Notes under the pieces: model-generated | Databases searched by the model: none | Told to the model about the DNA's origin: nothing | Seen by the model: only the letters and a program-made list of their open reading frames with translations | Shown here: one piece after another, positions 30,184 through 39,536 of the stretch | Numbering within the stretch: the first letter of the stretch is position 1 | How the letters are laid out: every line of letters begins with the position of its first letter | Position numbers and translations under genes: made by a program | From: Sphingomonas naphthae | Lineage (GTDB): Bacteria > Pseudomonadota > Alphaproteobacteria > Sphingomonadales > Sphingomonadaceae | Direction: 5' to 3' | NCBI RefSeq assembly: GCF_028607085.1 | Contig: NZ_CP117411.1 | Span: 3,548,501-3,612,500, forward strand | Length of the DNA: 64,000 nt

Positions 30184-31286
30184 TCGATCTCGCGGGCAAG
30201 CTGATCGCCTGCCCCAGCGTCACCCCCGCCGATGCCGGGGCGATGGGCGTGCTGGCGGATGCGTTGTCCGACGCGGGCTTCGCGGTCACCCGCCTGACCA
30301 ATGGCGAGGCGCCCGACGGGCCGATCGAGAATCTCTTCGCCACGCGCGGGAGTGGCGGGCGGCACCTCGCCTTCGCCGGCCATACCGATGTCGTGCCGCC
30401 GGGCGCGGGGTGGACGAGCGATCCGTTCGCGCCCGAGATACGCGGCGATCTGCTCTACGGGCGCGGCGCGGTCGATATGAAGGGCGCGATCGCGGCCTTC
30501 GTCGCGGCGGCGGCCGAGACGGTGGACGAGGCGGGGCAACTGAGCCTCGTCATTACCGGCGACGAGGAGGGGCCGGCCACGTTCGGCACGGTCGCGCTGA
30601 TGGCGTGGATGGCCGCGAATGGCATCCGACCCGACCTGATCCTCGTCGGCGAACCCACCAGCAGCCAGCGGTTCGGCGATACGGTGAAGATCGGGCGGCG
30701 CGGTTCGGTCAACATGGTGATCGAAGTGGCGGGCACTCAGGGCCATGTCGCCTATCCGCATCTGGCCGACAATCCGGTGCCGCGTCTGGTGAAGGCGCTG
30801 GCGGCGCTCGACGCCTGGACGATCGATGGCGGCGATGACTGGTTCCAGCCCTCCAATCTGGAGATCACCAGCGTGGACGTCGGCAATCCGGCGACCAACG
30901 TGATCCCGGCGACGGCGACCGCGCGGATCAACATCCGCTTCAACGCGCAGCAGACGGGGCAGGGGTTGATCGATCGGGTGCAGGCGATCGTCGGCGAGGG
31001 CGTGAGCGTGACCGGCAGAATCTCGGGCGAGGCCTTCCTGACCCAGCCGGGCGAACTTTCCACCCTGGTCGCCGAGGCCATCGCCGCCGAGACCGGGCTG
31101 ACCCCGGAATTCTCGACCACCGGCGGCACGTCCGACGCGCGCTTCCTCAGCCGCATCGCGCCGACGGTGGAATTCGGCCTGATCAACGCGACGATGCACA
31201 AGCTGGACGAGGCGGTCGCGGTGGCGGATCTTCACGCCCTGCAGCGCATCTACGCCCGGATCATTCGCGCCGCCGCCGCAGGATGA
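30171..31286 (+). CDS. dapE: Succinyl-diaminopimelate desuccinylase DapE
   Basis: DapE removes succinate from N-succinyl-LL-diaminopimelate in the lysine / meso-diaminopimelate pathway, feeding both protein and peptidoglycan synthesis. It is an M20-type two-zinc enzyme of 371 residues: metal ligands in FAGHTDVVPPG and YGRGAVDMKG, the catalytic acid in TGDEEGPA, and the C-terminal NATMHKLDE histidine. The ATG at 30171 lies inside the end of the previous gene. Its 3' end overlaps the convergent smr gene by 26 bases. Confidence 0.96.
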   Translation: MAEVIDLAGKLIACPSVTPADAGAMGVLADALSDAGFAVTRLTNGEAPDGPIENLFATRGSGGRHLAFAGHTDVVPPGAGWTSDPFAPEIRGDLLYGRGAVDMKGAIAAFVAAAAETVDEAGQLSLVITGDEEGPATFGTVALMAWMAANGIRPDLILVGEPTSSQRFGDTVKIGRRGSVNMVIEVAGTQGHVAYPHLADNPVPRLVKALAALDAWTIDGGDDWFQPSNLEITSVDVGNPATNVIPATATARINIRFNAQQTGQGLIDRVQAIVGEGVSVTGRISGEAFLTQPGELSTLVAEAIAAETGLTPEFSTTGGTSDARFLSRIAPTVEFGLINATMHKLDEAVAVADLHALQRIYARIIRAAAAG

Positions 31287-31803
31287 GGTAGAGCGCGCCC
31301 GATCCGCCATGGCGCGGATGGGCGGTGCGGACGGCGGCTATGCGGCCGGCGTGGCCCGAATGGGCGAGCCAGTCGTGGATCGAGGCGCGGATCAGGCCGC
31401 GCCGGGAATCGCCGCCGCGCGGGGGCTTGCCCGTCACCACCAGCAGGGTGCGGACGTCGTCGGCCAAGGCGCGCGCCAGAGCATGATCGAGCGCGGCCTG
31501 CGCGGTCGAGAGCGTGTGGCCGTGCAGGTCGATCGTGCGGTCGGGCACCACGACGCCGCGCCGGATGCGCCGATCCCACCCGCCGTCGAGCGTCTCGCCG
31601 ACCGGCTCGGGCCGGTTCGGGCGGACGGGGGCGGGGATGGGGGCGCCGGCGCGGCGGAGGGGCGCACGCGGCGCGGGGCCCAGCGCATCGGCGAAATCGG
31701 ATCGGGCGGTCGATGGGCCTTGGCGGCGCAACGGCCGCACGGTCGCGGTCACTCGCGCCCACAGCGTCTCGCCGTCAGGGCCTTTGGGCACCGTCCGTCC
31801 CAT
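31261..31803 (-). CDS. Smr-domain protein
   Basis: A 180-residue protein with a C-terminal Smr (MutS2-type) domain, which in relatives has nicking or RNA-cleaving activity; the role of the small free-standing forms is unclear. Seen: RTIDLHGHTLSTAQAALDHAL (DLHG motif), LLVVTGKP with TGKG-like loop, then HPRHGGSGALYLILRR (HGG.GA motif). The N-terminal 85 residues are basic and Pro-rich. It overlaps mltA by 29 bases and the end of dapE by 26 bases. Confidence 0.9.
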   Translation of the reverse strand: MGRTVPKGPDGETLWARVTATVRPLRRQGPSTARSDFADALGPAPRAPLRRAGAPIPAPVRPNRPEPVGETLDGGWDRRIRRGVVVPDRTIDLHGHTLSTAQAALDHALARALADDVRTLLVVTGKPPRGGDSRRGLIRASIHDWLAHSGHAGRIAAVRTAHPRHGGSGALYLILRRRRE

Positions 31804-32992
31804 GCGGCAGCGCCTTCAGCCGGGCGACCGTGCCACGCGGCAGCAGCAGGGTGGCGCGGCCCTTGGCGGACATGCCGCCGGCGATGCGCCGCGCCTCGTC
31901 GCCCGCGCCCCAGAAGGTGTCGAAGCGATTGGCGCCCTTGATCGCGCCGCCGGTATCCTGCGCCACCCACAGGCCGCTCGCCTCGGGCCGGTCCATTTCG
32001 AGCAAAACGGGCGCGCCCAAGGGCACGAAAGCCGGGTCGGTAGCCACCGAGGTCTGGCCGGTCACCGCGACACCCATCGCGCCGAGCGGGCCGGCGCCCG
32101 TCAGTTCGCGGAAGAAGACGAAGCTCCTGTTCTCGCGCATGATCGCGCGGCCCTCTTCGGGATGTGCGCGGAGGTACGCCATGATGCCCTGCATCGAGGC
32201 CTGGCCGGGGCCGAGCAGCCCGCGATCGCGCATCAATTTGCCGATGCCGGTATAGTCGCGCCCGTTCTGGCTGTCGTAGCCGATCCGCATGACGCCGCCG
32301 TCGGGCAGACGCAGGCGGCCCGAGCCCTGCACCTCGAGGAAGAACATCTCCACCGGATCGGCCGCCCAGGCGATCTCCAGCCCCTGCCCCGCCAGCGCGC
32401 CATCCTCGATCGCGGCGCGATCGGCATAAGGCACGAACGCCTTGCCCTCGATCCGTCCGCGCACCTTCCTGCCCTTCAGGCTGTCGGTGAACAGGCCGAG
32501 ATCGGCCTCGATCAGATCGGGCGGGCGGCGGTAGACCGGCACCTGATAGCCGGCGGCACGGCTGCGCGATCCGGCGATCTCGGGCTCGTAATAGCCGGTT
32601 GCAAAGGCTTGCCCCGGCCCGACGATCACGGGTTCGAGATTGGCGGCGAAGAAGCCCGCCGCGTCGCCGGTCCACGCCTTGGCGGCGTCGCAAGGCGCGC
32701 GCCAGTCCTCGCCGCGCGTCAGGCCCGAGCGATCGGTGCGGCGGATTAGGCCGGGGCAGCTGAGCTTGAAGGCGGTAAGCGCGGCGTCGGCGCGGGGCAG
32801 GCGGCCGAGCGCGGGGCCGGCGGCGACGCCCAGTTCGGCGGCGGTGGCCGGGGGCTTGGGCGCGTCCGGCATCACGGGGGCCGGTGTCGGCGGCGGCGCG
32901 ATCGTCGCGGCGGGCGGTCCACCCTGCGGCGCCACGCACGCCGAGAGCAGCAGCGCGAGCGCCGCCGCCCCGATCCCCCCGAACCGGATCAC
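31775..32992 (-). CDS. mltA: Membrane-bound lytic murein transglycosylase A
   Basis: MltA cleaves glycan strands of peptidoglycan with formation of anhydro ends, from a lipid anchor in the outer membrane. The N terminus IRFGGIGAAALALLLSAC is a lipoprotein signal with the lipobox LSAC. The MltA domain is marked by ATGYYEPEIAGS and the 3D domain by QDTGGAIKGANRFDTFWGAG with its conserved aspartates. The start is a GTG at 32992 that overlaps the upstream stop (GTGA); a longer start at 33022 would put charged residues before the signal. 405 residues. Confidence 0.95.
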   Translation of the reverse strand: MIRFGGIGAAALALLLSACVAPQGGPPAATIAPPPTPAPVMPDAPKPPATAAELGVAAGPALGRLPRADAALTAFKLSCPGLIRRTDRSGLTRGEDWRAPCDAAKAWTGDAAGFFAANLEPVIVGPGQAFATGYYEPEIAGSRSRAAGYQVPVYRRPPDLIEADLGLFTDSLKGRKVRGRIEGKAFVPYADRAAIEDGALAGQGLEIAWAADPVEMFFLEVQGSGRLRLPDGGVMRIGYDSQNGRDYTGIGKLMRDRGLLGPGQASMQGIMAYLRAHPEEGRAIMRENRSFVFFRELTGAGPLGAMGVAVTGQTSVATDPAFVPLGAPVLLEMDRPEASGLWVAQDTGGAIKGANRFDTFWGAGDEARRIAGGMSAKGRATLLLPRGTVARLKALPHGTDGAQRP

Positions 32993-33642
32993 GCCGCTTC
33001 GTCGGTTTCGATCAATACCCAATTGGGATCAGCGGTGCGGACGTGGCGGCTGAACGTCCACACATCGTGGGTCTGCACCGCGTCGGTCATCGAACCGGCG
33101 ACGACCTCGCCTTCGGCGTCGCGGGTGATGGCGGCGATGTCGGCATCGAAGCGCACGGTGACGCGGGCCATCTGGCCGTCCATCCGCGCTTCCTCGATCA
33201 CGGCGCGCTCGACGACGATCAGGCGATTGTCGAGCACATGGCCGGCCTCGCGGCGCTCGGCGATGGCGGCGCGGAAATCGGCGAGGACGGTATCGTCGAC
33301 GAGCGGCGCCAGCGCCTCCTCGTCCCCGCGCCAATAGGCTTCCAGGATCATGCGATAGGCGCCCTGCGCGCCCTCGACGAAGCGGGCCGGATCGAAGCCG
33401 TTGTCGGCCTGCGCGACCTGGCGGACGCCGGTCAGCGCGCCCGGATCGACGACGGTATCGGTGAAGATGCCCGAGGAGCCGACCGGCTCGGCCGGCGTGC
33501 GCAGGGTGGGCGGGGCGACGACCTGCCCCTCGACCGGCTTGGCCACCGGCTGCTGCTCATGCCCCGTGCGGCGGCCGAGTACGCTCCACAGCCGGAAGGC
33601 CACGAAGAGAAACACGAGCGCGAAGATGACGATCTTTTCCAC
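32989..33642 (-). CDS. Tim44-like domain protein
   Basis: A 217-residue membrane-anchored protein with a C-terminal Tim44-like domain, as found in alphaproteobacteria. One N-terminal membrane helix (VIFALVFLFVAFRLWSVLG), a short Pro-rich linker, then the domain (about 95-215: FDPARFVEGAQGAYRMILEAYWRGD, LAPLVDDTVLADF, DAVQTHDVWTFSRHV). Bacterial members are linked to envelope or secretion functions, without firm assignment. The start is a GTG with GAGAGG upstream; it overlaps mltA by four bases and diverges from secB, a protein-export chaperone. Confidence 0.86.
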   Translation of the reverse strand: MEKIVIFALVFLFVAFRLWSVLGRRTGHEQQPVAKPVEGQVVAPPTLRTPAEPVGSSGIFTDTVVDPGALTGVRQVAQADNGFDPARFVEGAQGAYRMILEAYWRGDEEALAPLVDDTVLADFRAAIAERREAGHVLDNRLIVVERAVIEEARMDGQMARVTVRFDADIAAITRDAEGEVVAGSMTDAVQTHDVWTFSRHVRTADPNWVLIETDEAA

Positions 33643-33820
33643 CGGGCCTCTCGGATTACCTAGCACCCCACATAGGCGCACAGCGATGAAACTACAATCG
33701 AGCGGTCGGTTCCGCCGGCGATACCGATTCAGCGCCGTCATCGGCCGGCCATTGCCGCCCCGGCGGGGCCTGTGCTAGCGCCCGCGGCTTCCCGAACATG
33801 GCTTGAGGACGAGAGATTTC

Positions 33821-34318
33821 ATGGCCGAAGACGCAGGCACCATCACCACCTCGATCTCCAACGGTCAGGACGATGGACCCCAGCTCGCCATCCTCGCGCA
33901 ATATGTGAAGGATCTGTCGTTCGAAAATCCGAACGCCCCGGCGAGCTATCAATGGGCCGACGCGCCGCAGATCGACGTGCAGTTCAACCTGGGCTCCACC
34001 CAGGTCGGCGAGGACGTCTATGAGGTGGTGCTGAAGATCAACGTCAACGCGGCGGTGAACGGCCAGACGGCGTTCGCGGTCGAATTGCTCTACGCTGGCC
34101 TGTTCGGCCTGCGCGGCTTCCCGACCGAGCATCTCGAGCCGTTCCTCTACGCCGAGGCGCCCCGCCTGCTCTTCCCCTTCGCCCGCCGCGTGGTGGCCGA
34201 GGCGGTGCGCGACGGCAATTATCCGCCGCTGCTGCTCGATCCGATCGACTTCAGCCAGATCTACCTGCAACAGGCCGCGCAGAATCTGGCGGGTGCCGAG
34301 CCGGCGGGCGAGGCGTAA
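33821..34318 (+). CDS. secB: Protein-export chaperone SecB
   Basis: SecB binds unfolded preproteins and hands them to SecA for export. 165 residues, acidic; family features are QLAILAQYVKDLSFENPNAP near the N terminus, NLGSTQVGEDVYEVVLKI, and YAEAPRLLFPFARRV. The ATG at 33821 follows GAGAG by six bases. A candidate promoter (TTGCCG at 33752, 17 bases, CTAGCG) lies upstream. Divergent from the Tim44-like gene. Confidence 0.96.
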   Translation: MAEDAGTITTSISNGQDDGPQLAILAQYVKDLSFENPNAPASYQWADAPQIDVQFNLGSTQVGEDVYEVVLKINVNAAVNGQTAFAVELLYAGLFGLRGFPTEHLEPFLYAEAPRLLFPFARRVVAEAVRDGNYPPLLLDPIDFSQIYLQQAAQNLAGAEPAGEA

Positions 34319-34328
34319 GCAAGACGAT

Positions 34329-34410
34329 CTCCGTTCGTGTCGAGCGAAGTCGAGACACGCTGACGCAGCGTCTGGGGCACGTCCCTCGACTTCGCTCGGG
34401 ACGAACGGAG
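34329..34410. repeat. Imperfect 30-bp inverted repeat between secB and murJ
   Basis: 34329-34358 (CTCCGTTCGTGTCGAGCGAA...) and 34381-34410 are inverted copies matching at about 26 of 30 positions; a small hairpin CGCTG-ACG-CAGCG lies in the spacer. The core TCGAGCGAAGTCGAG is a typical sphingomonad gap repeat. Confidence 0.82.
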
Positions 34411-34438
34411 CAATGGATATGAGCGGACGGGCACGAAC

Positions 34439-36046
34439 ATGAGTCTGGTCCGCAACAGCGCCACGATCGGCGGCCTCACCCTCGTCAGCCGCGTGCTGGG
34501 TTTCGTGCGCGACATGCTGATGGCGAGCTTCGTCGGCGCGGGCTTCGCGTCGGATGCGTTCCTCATCGCGTGGCGGCTGCCCAATCTGTTCCGCGCGCTC
34601 TTCGCCGAGGGGGCCTTCTCCGCCGCCTTCGTGCCGATGTTCAACCGGGTCGCCGGGGCCGAGGGCGAGAAGAGCGCGCTGCGCTTCGCCGACGACGTGC
34701 TGTCGGTGCTGTTCCCCTTCCTCTTACTGTTCACCGCCGCGATGATGGTGGCGGCCGGGCCGATCGTCTGGGCGATGACCGGCGGCTTCCCCGATGGCGG
34801 GCCGGAAAAGTTCTCGCTGGCGACCGATTATACCCGGATCACCTTTCCCTATCTGCTGCTGATCTCGCTGGTGTCGCTGCTGGGTGGCATCCTCAATTCG
34901 GTCGGGCGCTTCTGGGTCAATGCGGCGGCGCCGGTGCTGCTCAACATCTGCATGATCGTGGCGCTGCTGTTCTTCCGGGGCACCACCGATGTGGAGACCG
35001 CGCGGACGCAGGCGATCGCGGTGACGGTGTCAGGCGTGATGCAGCTTCTCTGGCTCATCTGGGCCTGCCACCGCGCCAGGGTGTCGCTGCGCCTCAAGCT
35101 GCCGCGCCTGACCCCGCAGGTGCGCCAGCTGCTGCGCATCATCGGCCCGGTCGTGCTGGGCGCCGGCGCGGTGCAGTTCAACCTGCTGATCTCCACTACC
35201 TTGGCGGCGCGGTTCCTCGATCAGGGATCGGTCTCCTACCTCTATTACGCCGATCGGCTGAACCAATTGCCCCTCGCGCTGATCGGCATCGGCGTCGGCA
35301 CGGCGATGCTGCCCACCCTCTCGCGACAGGTCGGCGCGGGCGATCAGGCGGGCGCCCATGCCACGCAGAATCGCGCGCTGGAACTGGCGCTGATCCTCAC
35401 CTTGCCCGCCGCCGCCGCGCTGGTCGTGTCGGCCTTTCCGATCATCCGCGCGCTGCTGGAGCATGGCGCCTTCGCGGCGGAGGATGCCCGCGCCACCGCG
35501 CAGGCGCTCGCCGCCTTCGCCACCGGCCTGCCCGCCTATATCCTCATCAAGCTGCTCACCCCCGGCTTCCATGCGCGGGCGGACACCAAGACGCCGGTGC
35601 GGATCGCGCTGGTGGCGATGCTGGTCAATCTCGCGCTCAACCTCACGCTCGTCTGGCCGCTCGGCCATATCGGGCTGGCGCTCTCCACCTCGGCCTCGGC
35701 CTGGGTGAACGCCATCCTGCTGTTCATCACCCTGCGCCGCCGCTTCGGCTTCGGGCTGGATCGGCATCTGACGCACAGCCTGATCCGGTTGGTGCCCGCG
35801 ACCGCGCTGATGGCGGCCGCGCTGTGGGGGATCGAGCCGTTCGTGACGCCGATGGCCAGCGCGGGGCTTTCGGGCCGTATCCTCGGTCTCGGCCTGCTGA
35901 TCGGGGCCGGCGTGATAATCTATTTCACCCTCGGCGCGGCCTTCGGGGCTTTCCGCCTGAAGGAGCTGGCGCGGCAGGTCCGCCGCCGGGGCCGCGCGCC
36001 GGCCAATCCCACCGCCGAAATCGCGCCCGTCCCTCCATCCGCTTGA
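34439..36046 (+). CDS. murJ: Lipid II flippase MurJ
   Basis: MurJ carries lipid II across the inner membrane for peptidoglycan synthesis. A 535-residue MOP-family protein with about 14 membrane helices. Family marks: NSATIGGLTLVSRVLGFVRD at the N terminus (in part SRVLGFVRDMLMASFVG), WRLPNLFRALFAEGAFSAAF with the conserved Arg and Phe, and ARADTKTPVRI in the later half. It lies 33 bases before trpS and probably shares a transcript. Confidence 0.96.
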   Translation: MSLVRNSATIGGLTLVSRVLGFVRDMLMASFVGAGFASDAFLIAWRLPNLFRALFAEGAFSAAFVPMFNRVAGAEGEKSALRFADDVLSVLFPFLLLFTAAMMVAAGPIVWAMTGGFPDGGPEKFSLATDYTRITFPYLLLISLVSLLGGILNSVGRFWVNAAAPVLLNICMIVALLFFRGTTDVETARTQAIAVTVSGVMQLLWLIWACHRARVSLRLKLPRLTPQVRQLLRIIGPVVLGAGAVQFNLLISTTLAARFLDQGSVSYLYYADRLNQLPLALIGIGVGTAMLPTLSRQVGAGDQAGAHATQNRALELALILTLPAAAALVVSAFPIIRALLEHGAFAAEDARATAQALAAFATGLPAYILIKLLTPGFHARADTKTPVRIALVAMLVNLALNLTLVWPLGHIGLALSTSASAWVNAILLFITLRRRFGFGLDRHLTHSLIRLVPATALMAAALWGIEPFVTPMASAGLSGRILGLGLLIGAGVIIYFTLGAAFGAFRLKELARQVRRRGRAPANPTAEIAPVPPSA

Positions 36047-36079
36047 CCTTCCGCGCCGGCCGCGACAGGACCACGCGCC

Positions 36080-37084
36080 ATGACCAGCGCCGCCACCCCC
36101 CGCACCGTTTCCGGCATCCAGCCGACGGGCAATCTGCACCTCGGCAATTATCTGGGGGCCATCCGCAACTGGGTGCGGATGCAGGACGAGATGGCCTGCC
36201 TGTTCTTCCTGGCCGATCTCCACGCCATCACGGTCTATAACGATCCCGCCGAGCTGGCCGCCAACATCCGCGAGATGGCCGCGACCCTCGTCGCCAGCGG
36301 CATCGATCCGCAGAAGGCCGTGCTGTTCCGCCAGGCCGCCGTGCCGGCCCACGCCGAATTGTGCTGGCTGCTCAACGGCACGGCGCGGATCGGCTGGCTC
36401 AACCGCATGACCCAGTTCAAGGAAAAATCGGGCAAGAACCGCGAGGGCGCCTCGATCGGCCTGTTCACCTATCCGGTGCTGCAAGCCGCCGACGTGCTGC
36501 TCTATCGCGCGACGCATGTGCCCGTCGGCGAGGACCAGAAGCAGCATCTGGAGCTGGCGCGCGACATCGCGACCAAGTTCAACACCGATTACAATGTCGA
36601 TCTGTTCGTGGAGCCCGATCCGATCATCGGCGGCCCGGCGGCGCGGGTGATGTCGCTGCGCGATGGCGGCGCCAAGATGTCCAAGTCCGATCCGTCGGAC
36701 ATGAGCCGCATCAACCTGATCGACGATGCCGACCTGATCGTCCAGAAGATCAAGAAGGCCAAGACCGATCCCGAGCCGCTGCCGAGCGAGGTCGAGGGAC
36801 TGGAGGGCCGCGCCGAGGCCCGCAACCTCGTCGGCATCGCCGCCGCGCTGACCGATCGCACGCCGGCGCAGGTGCTGGCCGAGCATGGCGGCAAGGGCTT
36901 CGGCCAGTTCAAGCCGATCCTCGCCGAGCTGGTGGTGGAGACGGTGGCGCCGATCGCCCAGCGGCTGGTGCAGCTGCGCACCGACCCGGAAGAGCTGGAC
37001 CATATTCTGGCGCAGGGCGCCGCCCGGGCGCGCGAGATGGCCGCGCCGACCTTGGCGGGCGCGTACAGGGCGCTGGGACTGTAA
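36080..37084 (+). CDS. trpS: Tryptophanyl-tRNA synthetase
   Basis: TrpS charges tRNA-Trp. A class I synthetase of 334 residues with [17 protein letters not shown] (HIGH-type site), the [15 protein letters not shown] helix, and [12 protein letters not shown] carrying the KMSKS loop. Follows murJ closely. Confidence 0.98.
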   Translation: MTSAATPRTVSGIQPTGNLHLGNYLGAIRNWVRMQDEMACLFFLADLHAITVYNDPAELAANIREMAATLVASGIDPQKAVLFRQAAVPAHAELCWLLNGTARIGWLNRMTQFKEKSGKNREGASIGLFTYPVLQAADVLLYRATHVPVGEDQKQHLELARDIATKFNTDYNVDLFVEPDPIIGGPAARVMSLRDGGAKMSKSDPSDMSRINLIDDADLIVQKIKKAKTDPEPLPSEVEGLEGRAEARNLVGIAAALTDRTPAQVLAEHGGKGFGQFKPILAELVVETVAPIAQRLVQLRTDPEELDHILAQGAARAREMAAPTLAGAYRALGL

Positions 37085-37258
37085 TTCCTCCCGGCACAGG
37101 GCGGAATGGGCGAACCGTTTCGCCTGCGGAAAAAAGAGCAACCGGAAGCGCGTTCAATACGTTAAAACCCCATTCAGCCGTGATGATCCACGAAGGCGGG
37201 TCACTCGGTTCGTCGGCCCGGCGCATCCTGCCCGGTCCGTTGGGAAGGTTCGCGTACC

Positions 37259-37942
37259 ATGAACACGTCCACCGCTTCGCGCCGCCGCCTCGCCCGGGCA
37301 GCGGCGATTCTCGCGCCTGCGCTGCTCCTCTCGCTCGGCGGTTGCGCCACCGGCTTCAGCGCCGATGTCGCGCGCTTCCAGCAGATGCCCCCCGCGCAGG
37401 GGCAGACCTTTTCCATCCAGTCGCGCGATCCGCGGATGCAGGGTGGGCTGGAATTCCGCCAATATGCCGATCTGGTCAGCGCGCGCCTCCGCTCGCTCGG
37501 CTATCAGCCCGCCGCCGGCGACGGCGGCGCGCAGCTCGTCGTCGATCTCGATTACGGGGTCGATAACGGGCAGGAGAAGGTCGTGAGCGAGCCGAGCTTC
37601 GGCTATGGCTACGGCCCGGGCTGGGGATACGGCCCCGGCTGGGGCTGGGGCGGGCGCGGCCGCTTCGCCGGCGCCTGGGGCTGGGGCTGGAACGATCCCT
37701 TCCTCTACGGCGGCTTCGGCGGCCCGCAGGTGCGCAGCTATCGCTATTACACCAGCTTCATCGACATGACGATCACGCGCGCCAGCGGCGAGCGCGTTTT
37801 CGAGGGCAAGGCCAAGGCCCGCTCGCTCGACGACAGCCTGCCGCGCCTCGTGCCGAACCTGATCGACGCGATGTTCACCGGCTTCCCCGGCCGATCGGGC
37901 GAGGAAATGCGCATCACCATCCCGCCGCCCAAGCGCGGCTGA
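37259..37942 (+). CDS. DUF4136 lipoprotein
   Basis: A 227-residue predicted lipoprotein: basic N terminus, hydrophobic stretch and lipobox LGGC at about residue 27. The DUF4136 pattern follows (FSIQSRD..., EFRQYADLVSARLRSLGYQ, AQLVVDLDYGVDNG), then a Gly/Trp/Tyr-rich stretch (GYGPGWGYGPGWGWGG) and FEGKAKARSLDDSLPRLVPNLIDAMFTGFPG. Function unknown; relatives are envelope proteins. The gap of 174 bases before it holds no gene that I can see. Confidence 0.82.
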   Translation: MNTSTASRRRLARAAAILAPALLLSLGGCATGFSADVARFQQMPPAQGQTFSIQSRDPRMQGGLEFRQYADLVSARLRSLGYQPAAGDGGAQLVVDLDYGVDNGQEKVVSEPSFGYGYGPGWGYGPGWGWGGRGRFAGAWGWGWNDPFLYGGFGGPQVRSYRYYTSFIDMTITRASGERVFEGKAKARSLDDSLPRLVPNLIDAMFTGFPGRSGEEMRITIPPPKRG

Positions 37943-38011
37943 TACATTTCGTTACGCAACGGATGTGAACGCCGGTTGCATCGGGTGGCGGCATGGGCCA
38001 GCGAAGGCGCC

Positions 38012-39490
38012 ATGCCGCCCCCCGCGACCGATCCGCCCGAACCCTTGCCCGATCGCGCCACGAGCTGGCGCACGGAAACCGCCACCCGCGCCACCGTGAT
38101 CGTCGATGCCGACGAATATTTCGCCGCCGCGCGATCCGCCATGCTGAAGGCGAAGCATCGCATCCTGCTGATCGGCTGGGATTTCGATGCGCGGATCGAT
38201 CTGGGCACCAGTGCGGAGGCGCCGCGCGCGCCGCGCCGGGTCGGCCGCTTCATCCTGTGGCTGGTGAAGCGCAACCCCGATCTCCAGGTCTATCTGCTGC
38301 GATGGGACATGGGCGCGCTGAAATCGCTGTTCCGCGGCACCACCTTCATCACCGTCGCGCGCTGGATGCTGCACAAGCGCATCCGCACCAAGCTGGACGG
38401 CGCGCATCCGACCGGCGCCTCGCACCATCAGAAGATCGTCATCATCGACGATTGCGTGGCCTTCTGCGGCGGCATCGACATGACCGGCGAGCGCTGGGAC
38501 ACGCGCTGCCACCGCGACGAGGAGCCGCGCCGCCGCACGCCGTGGAACCAGCCCTACAAGCCGTGGCACGACGCGACGACGGCGGTGGAGGGGCCCGTCG
38601 CCCGCGCGCTGGGCGATCTGTTCCGCGATCGCTGGAAGCGGGCGACCGGCGGCGAGGTGCTGGCCCCATCGCCGCCCTCCGGCGATTGCTGGCCGCACCA
38701 GCTCGACGCGGATTTCACCGGCCAGCCGATCGCCATCTCGCGCACCGTGCCGCACATGCCCGACCAGACCGAGCGGCGAGAGATCGAGGCGATGACGATC
38801 GAGCTGATCGGCCGCGCGCGCCGCCACATCTATGCCGAGAGCCAGTATTTCGCCTCGCGCAAGGTGGCCGAGGCGATCGCCCGGCGGATCGACGAGCCGG
38901 ACGGGCCGGAAATCATCCTCATCAATCCTCTGGCGGCGCAGGGCTGGCTGGAGCCGATCGCGATGGATACCGCGCGCGCCCGGCTGATCGAGGCGCTGCG
39001 CCGCCGTCCGGGCGCGGCGGATCGCTTCCGCGTCTATCACCCCTACACGGCGGGCGGACATCCGATCTACGTCCACGCCAAGATATTGATCGTGGACGAT
39101 CAGGTGATCCGGGTAGGATCGTCCAACTTCAACAACCGGTCGATGGCGCTCGATACCGAATGCGACCTGACGCTGGATGCGGGTCTCTCGGACGATCCGG
39201 CGCGGGCCCGCGCGCGCATCGTGGCGATCCGCGACGATCTGATCGCCGAGCATCTCGGCTGCGACGCCGACGAGATCGGCGCGGCGATCGACGCGGCGGG
39301 GTCGATCGGCGTGGCGATCGAGCGGCTGCGCGACCGGCCGGGACGGACGCTGCGGCCCTATGAGACGCCCGACCTCACCGAGATCGAGAAATGGCTGGCG
39401 GACAACGAACTGCTCGACCCGGAATCCCCCGACGAGATGTTCGAGAGCCTGGCCAAACGCGACCTGCTGAAGCATCTGCGCTGGCGGTGA
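38012..39490 (+). CDS. Phospholipase D-like phosphatidyltransferase
   Basis: A 492-residue member of the phospholipase D superfamily with two HKD motifs: SHHQKIVIIDD (about residue 145) and VHAKILIVDDQVIRVGSSNFNNRS (in part HAKILIVDDQ, about residue 355). Both catalytic His-Lys pairs are intact. Such enzymes hydrolyse phospholipids or make cardiolipin; no membrane helices are evident, which favours a hydrolase or transphosphatidylase over classical Cls. Start at ATG 38012 rather than the upstream TTG. Confidence 0.87.
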   Translation: MPPPATDPPEPLPDRATSWRTETATRATVIVDADEYFAAARSAMLKAKHRILLIGWDFDARIDLGTSAEAPRAPRRVGRFILWLVKRNPDLQVYLLRWDMGALKSLFRGTTFITVARWMLHKRIRTKLDGAHPTGASHHQKIVIIDDCVAFCGGIDMTGERWDTRCHRDEEPRRRTPWNQPYKPWHDATTAVEGPVARALGDLFRDRWKRATGGEVLAPSPPSGDCWPHQLDADFTGQPIAISRTVPHMPDQTERREIEAMTIELIGRARRHIYAESQYFASRKVAEAIARRIDEPDGPEIILINPLAAQGWLEPIAMDTARARLIEALRRRPGAADRFRVYHPYTAGGHPIYVHAKILIVDDQVIRVGSSNFNNRSMALDTECDLTLDAGLSDDPARARARIVAIRDDLIAEHLGCDADEIGAAIDAAGSIGVAIERLRDRPGRTLRPYETPDLTEIEKWLADNELLDPESPDEMFESLAKRDLLKHLRWR

Positions 39491-39532
39491 TCCCATCCCG
39501 ATCCTCCCCCGCCGGGGGGAGGATTGATGGGA
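39491..39532. terminator. Strong hairpin between converging genes
   Basis: ATCCTCCCCC (39501-39510) pairs with GGGGGAGGAT (39515-39524) over a four-base loop; outer bases TCCCATC and GATGGGA extend it. It lies between the phospholipase gene and the opposing HNH gene, so it may serve both; there is no clear T-run. Confidence 0.6.
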
Positions 39533-39536
39533 GGCC

